Shown: positions 38,440-39,763 of the stretch, one piece after another
Layout: each line of letters opens with the position of its first letter
Position numbering within the stretch: position 1 is the first letter of the stretch
Source: Cellulosimicrobium composti
Lineage (GTDB): Bacteria; Actinomycetota; Actinomycetes; Actinomycetales; Cellulomonadaceae
Length of the DNA stretch: 39,763 nt
Assembly (NCBI RefSeq): GCF_009711085.1
Contig: NZ_WMKA01000030.1
Location: 7,075-46,837, forward strand
Direction of reading: 5' to 3'
The notes under the pieces: generated by a model
Database searches by the model: none
What the model was told of the DNA's origin: nothing
Seen by the model: the letters and a program-made list of their open reading frames with translations, nothing else
Program-made: the position numbers and the translations under genes

Positions 38440-39763
38440 GTGAGCACCGCCCTGTACCGCCGCTACCGGCCCGAGACGTTCGCCGAGGTGATCGGTCAGG
38501 ACCACGTGACCGCGCCGCTCATGCAGGCGCTGCGCAGCGGGCGGGTAAACCACGCCTACCTCTTCTCCGGCCCGCGCGGGTGCGGCAAGACGACGAGCGC
38601 GCGCATCCTCGCGCGCACGCTCAACTGCGCGCAGAACACCCCGGACAACCCGCTCGACACCCCGTGCGGCGTCTGCCCCTCGTGCGTCGAGCTCGCGCGC
38701 GGCGGCCCGGGCAGCCTCGACGTCGTCGAGATCGACGCGGCGTCGCACAACGGCGTTGACGACGCGCGCGAGCTGCGCGAGCGCGCCGCGTTCGCCCCGG
38801 CCCGCGACCGGTACAAGATCTTCATCCTCGACGAGGCGCACATGGTGACGCCGCAGGGCTTCAACGCGCTGCTCAAGCTCGTCGAGGAGCCGCCCGAGCA
38901 CGTGAAGTTCGTGTTCGCGACGACGGAGCCGGACAAGGTCATCGGGACCATCCGTTCCCGCACGCACCACTACCCGTTCCGCCTCGTCCCGCCGGACGTG
39001 CTGGGCCCCTACCTCGAGGAGCTGTGCGCGGCCGAGGGCGTGTCGATCGGCAGCGGCGTGGTCCCGCTCGTGACGCGCGCCGGGGGTGGCTCGGTCCGCG
39101 ACTCGCTGTCCGTCATGGACCAGCTCATCGCGGGCGCCGAGGGCGGGGTCGTGGAGTACGAGCGCGCGGTCGCGCTGCTCGGCTTCACGCACGCGACGCT
39201 GCTCGACGACGTGGTGGACGCGCTCGCCGCGCGCGACGGCGCGAGCATCTTCCGCGTCGTGGACCACGTCATCGCCACCGGGCACGAGCCGCGGCGCTTC
39301 GTCGAGGACGTGCTCGAGCGGCTGCGCGACCTCATCGTCATCGCCGTCTCCGGCGACGAGGCGCAGGCCGTGCTGCGCGACCAGCCCGCCGACCAGCTCG
39401 AGCGCATGCGGGCCCAGGCGCAGCACCTCGGCGTCGCCGAGCTCTCGCGCGCGGCCGACCTGGTCAACGCGGCGCTCACCGAGATGACGGGCGCGACGTC
39501 GCCGCGCCTGCACCTCGAGCTCCTCATGGCGCGCCTGCTCCTCCCGGGCGCGGACGACGGCGCCGCCGGGTTCGCGGCGCGCCTCGACCGCCTGGAGCGC
39601 GGCGGCCTGGGCAACGTCGTCGTGCCGCCCGCGGCCGGGACGCCCACCGGGTCCGACGCCGCCGCCCCGGCTCCCGCGGCGACCGCGCCGCCGTCGGGGC
39701 TCACCGGTCCCGCCGCCGTGCGCGCGGCGCTGCGGCCCACGCGTGCGGCCACGCCACCCGCGG
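38440..39763 (+). CDS. dnaX: DNA polymerase III subunit gamma/tau (partial, runs off the window)
   Basis: Clamp-loader ATPase, first ~441 codons. Walker A GPRGCGKT (44-51), zinc-binding Cys63/76/79/82, Walker B LDEAH (130-134), sensor ATTEPDKV near 161-168, and the arginine-finger motif as SRT (173-175) in place of the more usual SRC. Domain III helices near 240-365, then a Pro/Ala-rich tail starting about 395. GTG 38440 is 7 nt after TAGAGT (38427-38432), predicting a leaderless mRNA. No slippery A-rich site, as expected at this GC content, is visible in the part present. Confidence 0.95.
   Translation, partial: MSTALYRRYRPETFAEVIGQDHVTAPLMQALRSGRVNHAYLFSGPRGCGKTTSARILARTLNCAQNTPDNPLDTPCGVCPSCVELARGGPGSLDVVEIDAASHNGVDDARELRERAAFAPARDRYKIFILDEAHMVTPQGFNALLKLVEEPPEHVKFVFATTEPDKVIGTIRSRTHHYPFRLVPPDVLGPYLEELCAAEGVSIGSGVVPLVTRAGGGSVRDSLSVMDQLIAGAEGGVVEYERAVALLGFTHATLLDDVVDALAARDGASIFRVVDHVIATGHEPRRFVEDVLERLRDLIVIAVSGDEAQAVLRDQPADQLERMRAQAQHLGVAELSRAADLVNAALTEMTGATSPRLHLELLMARLLLPGADDGAAGFAARLDRLERGGLGNVVVPPAAGTPTGSDAAAPAPAATAPPSGLTGPAAVRAALRPTRAATPPA

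Noticed and set aside
1-39763. Prophage, integrative element, insertion sequence or biosynthetic cluster
   Set aside because: No integrase, transposase, att-like duplication at the tRNA ends, or core biosynthetic enzyme was found.

Overview
High-GC actinobacterial chromosome, most likely a Micrococcales member near Cellulosimicrobium/Promicromonosporaceae. That placement is inferred from the extreme GC content, the GC-rich codon third positions, the F420-type luciferase-like enzymes, a secreted GH18 chitinase with CBM5/12 modules, a small SRP RNA and many apparently leaderless genes. No phage, integrase, transposase or CRISPR array is visible.

Layout. 1-4.0 kb: tRNA adenosine deaminase (tadA), a class II sirtuin, an iron-regulated pair (siderophore-interacting flavoprotein plus siderophore-binding lipoprotein) behind a DtxR/IdeR-like box, and tRNA-Ser(CGA). 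4.1-8.7 kb: a small membrane protein, an S51-type peptidase, a divergent TetR/MFS pair sharing an operator, and dinB. 8.8-13.9 kb: a secreted chitinase, two coupled PAP2 phosphatases, a RidA-like protein, a Nudix hydrolase and two small membrane proteins. 14.0-16.7 kb: an acyl-CoA dehydrogenase/thiolase operon. 16.8-21.1 kb: an unknown protein, a PnuC-type transporter behind an FMN riboswitch (so probably a riboflavin importer), a TetR regulator, a MOSC protein and a methyltransferase. 21.2-25.4 kb: small membrane proteins, a RibD/DHFR-like reductase, a DUF2510 protein, and two luciferase-like oxidoreductases around a Dabb protein. 25.6-28.7 kb: a UraA-type permease, a GNAT enzyme, a LytR_C protein and its conserved small neighbour. 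28.8-33.0 kb: an atypical TetR-like protein and a TetR-ABC exporter operon. 33.1-39.8 kb: a candidate structured small RNA, tRNA-Ser(GGA), ffs, a YfeO/ClC-type channel, a metQ-metN-metI importer preceded by a Cys-rich leader peptide, and the 5' part of dnaX.

How it fits together. The ends of the window (tadA and tRNA-Ser; tRNA-Ser, ffs and dnaX) are translation, secretion and replication housekeeping genes. The ~30 kb between them is a mosaic of uptake systems (iron, riboflavin, uracil, methionine), small regulators with their own operators, and catabolic or detoxifying enzymes.

The strongest non-gene signal is regulatory. A dozen genes have a TANNNT -10 element exactly 6-7 nt before the start codon, which predicts leaderless mRNAs. 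One intergenic region (24.12 kb) appears to serve two divergent leaderless genes with overlapping -10 elements. The best candidates for new biology are the Cys-codon leader peptide upstream of metQNI, the three-hairpin RNA near 33.2 kb, and the paired operators built into leaderless promoters.
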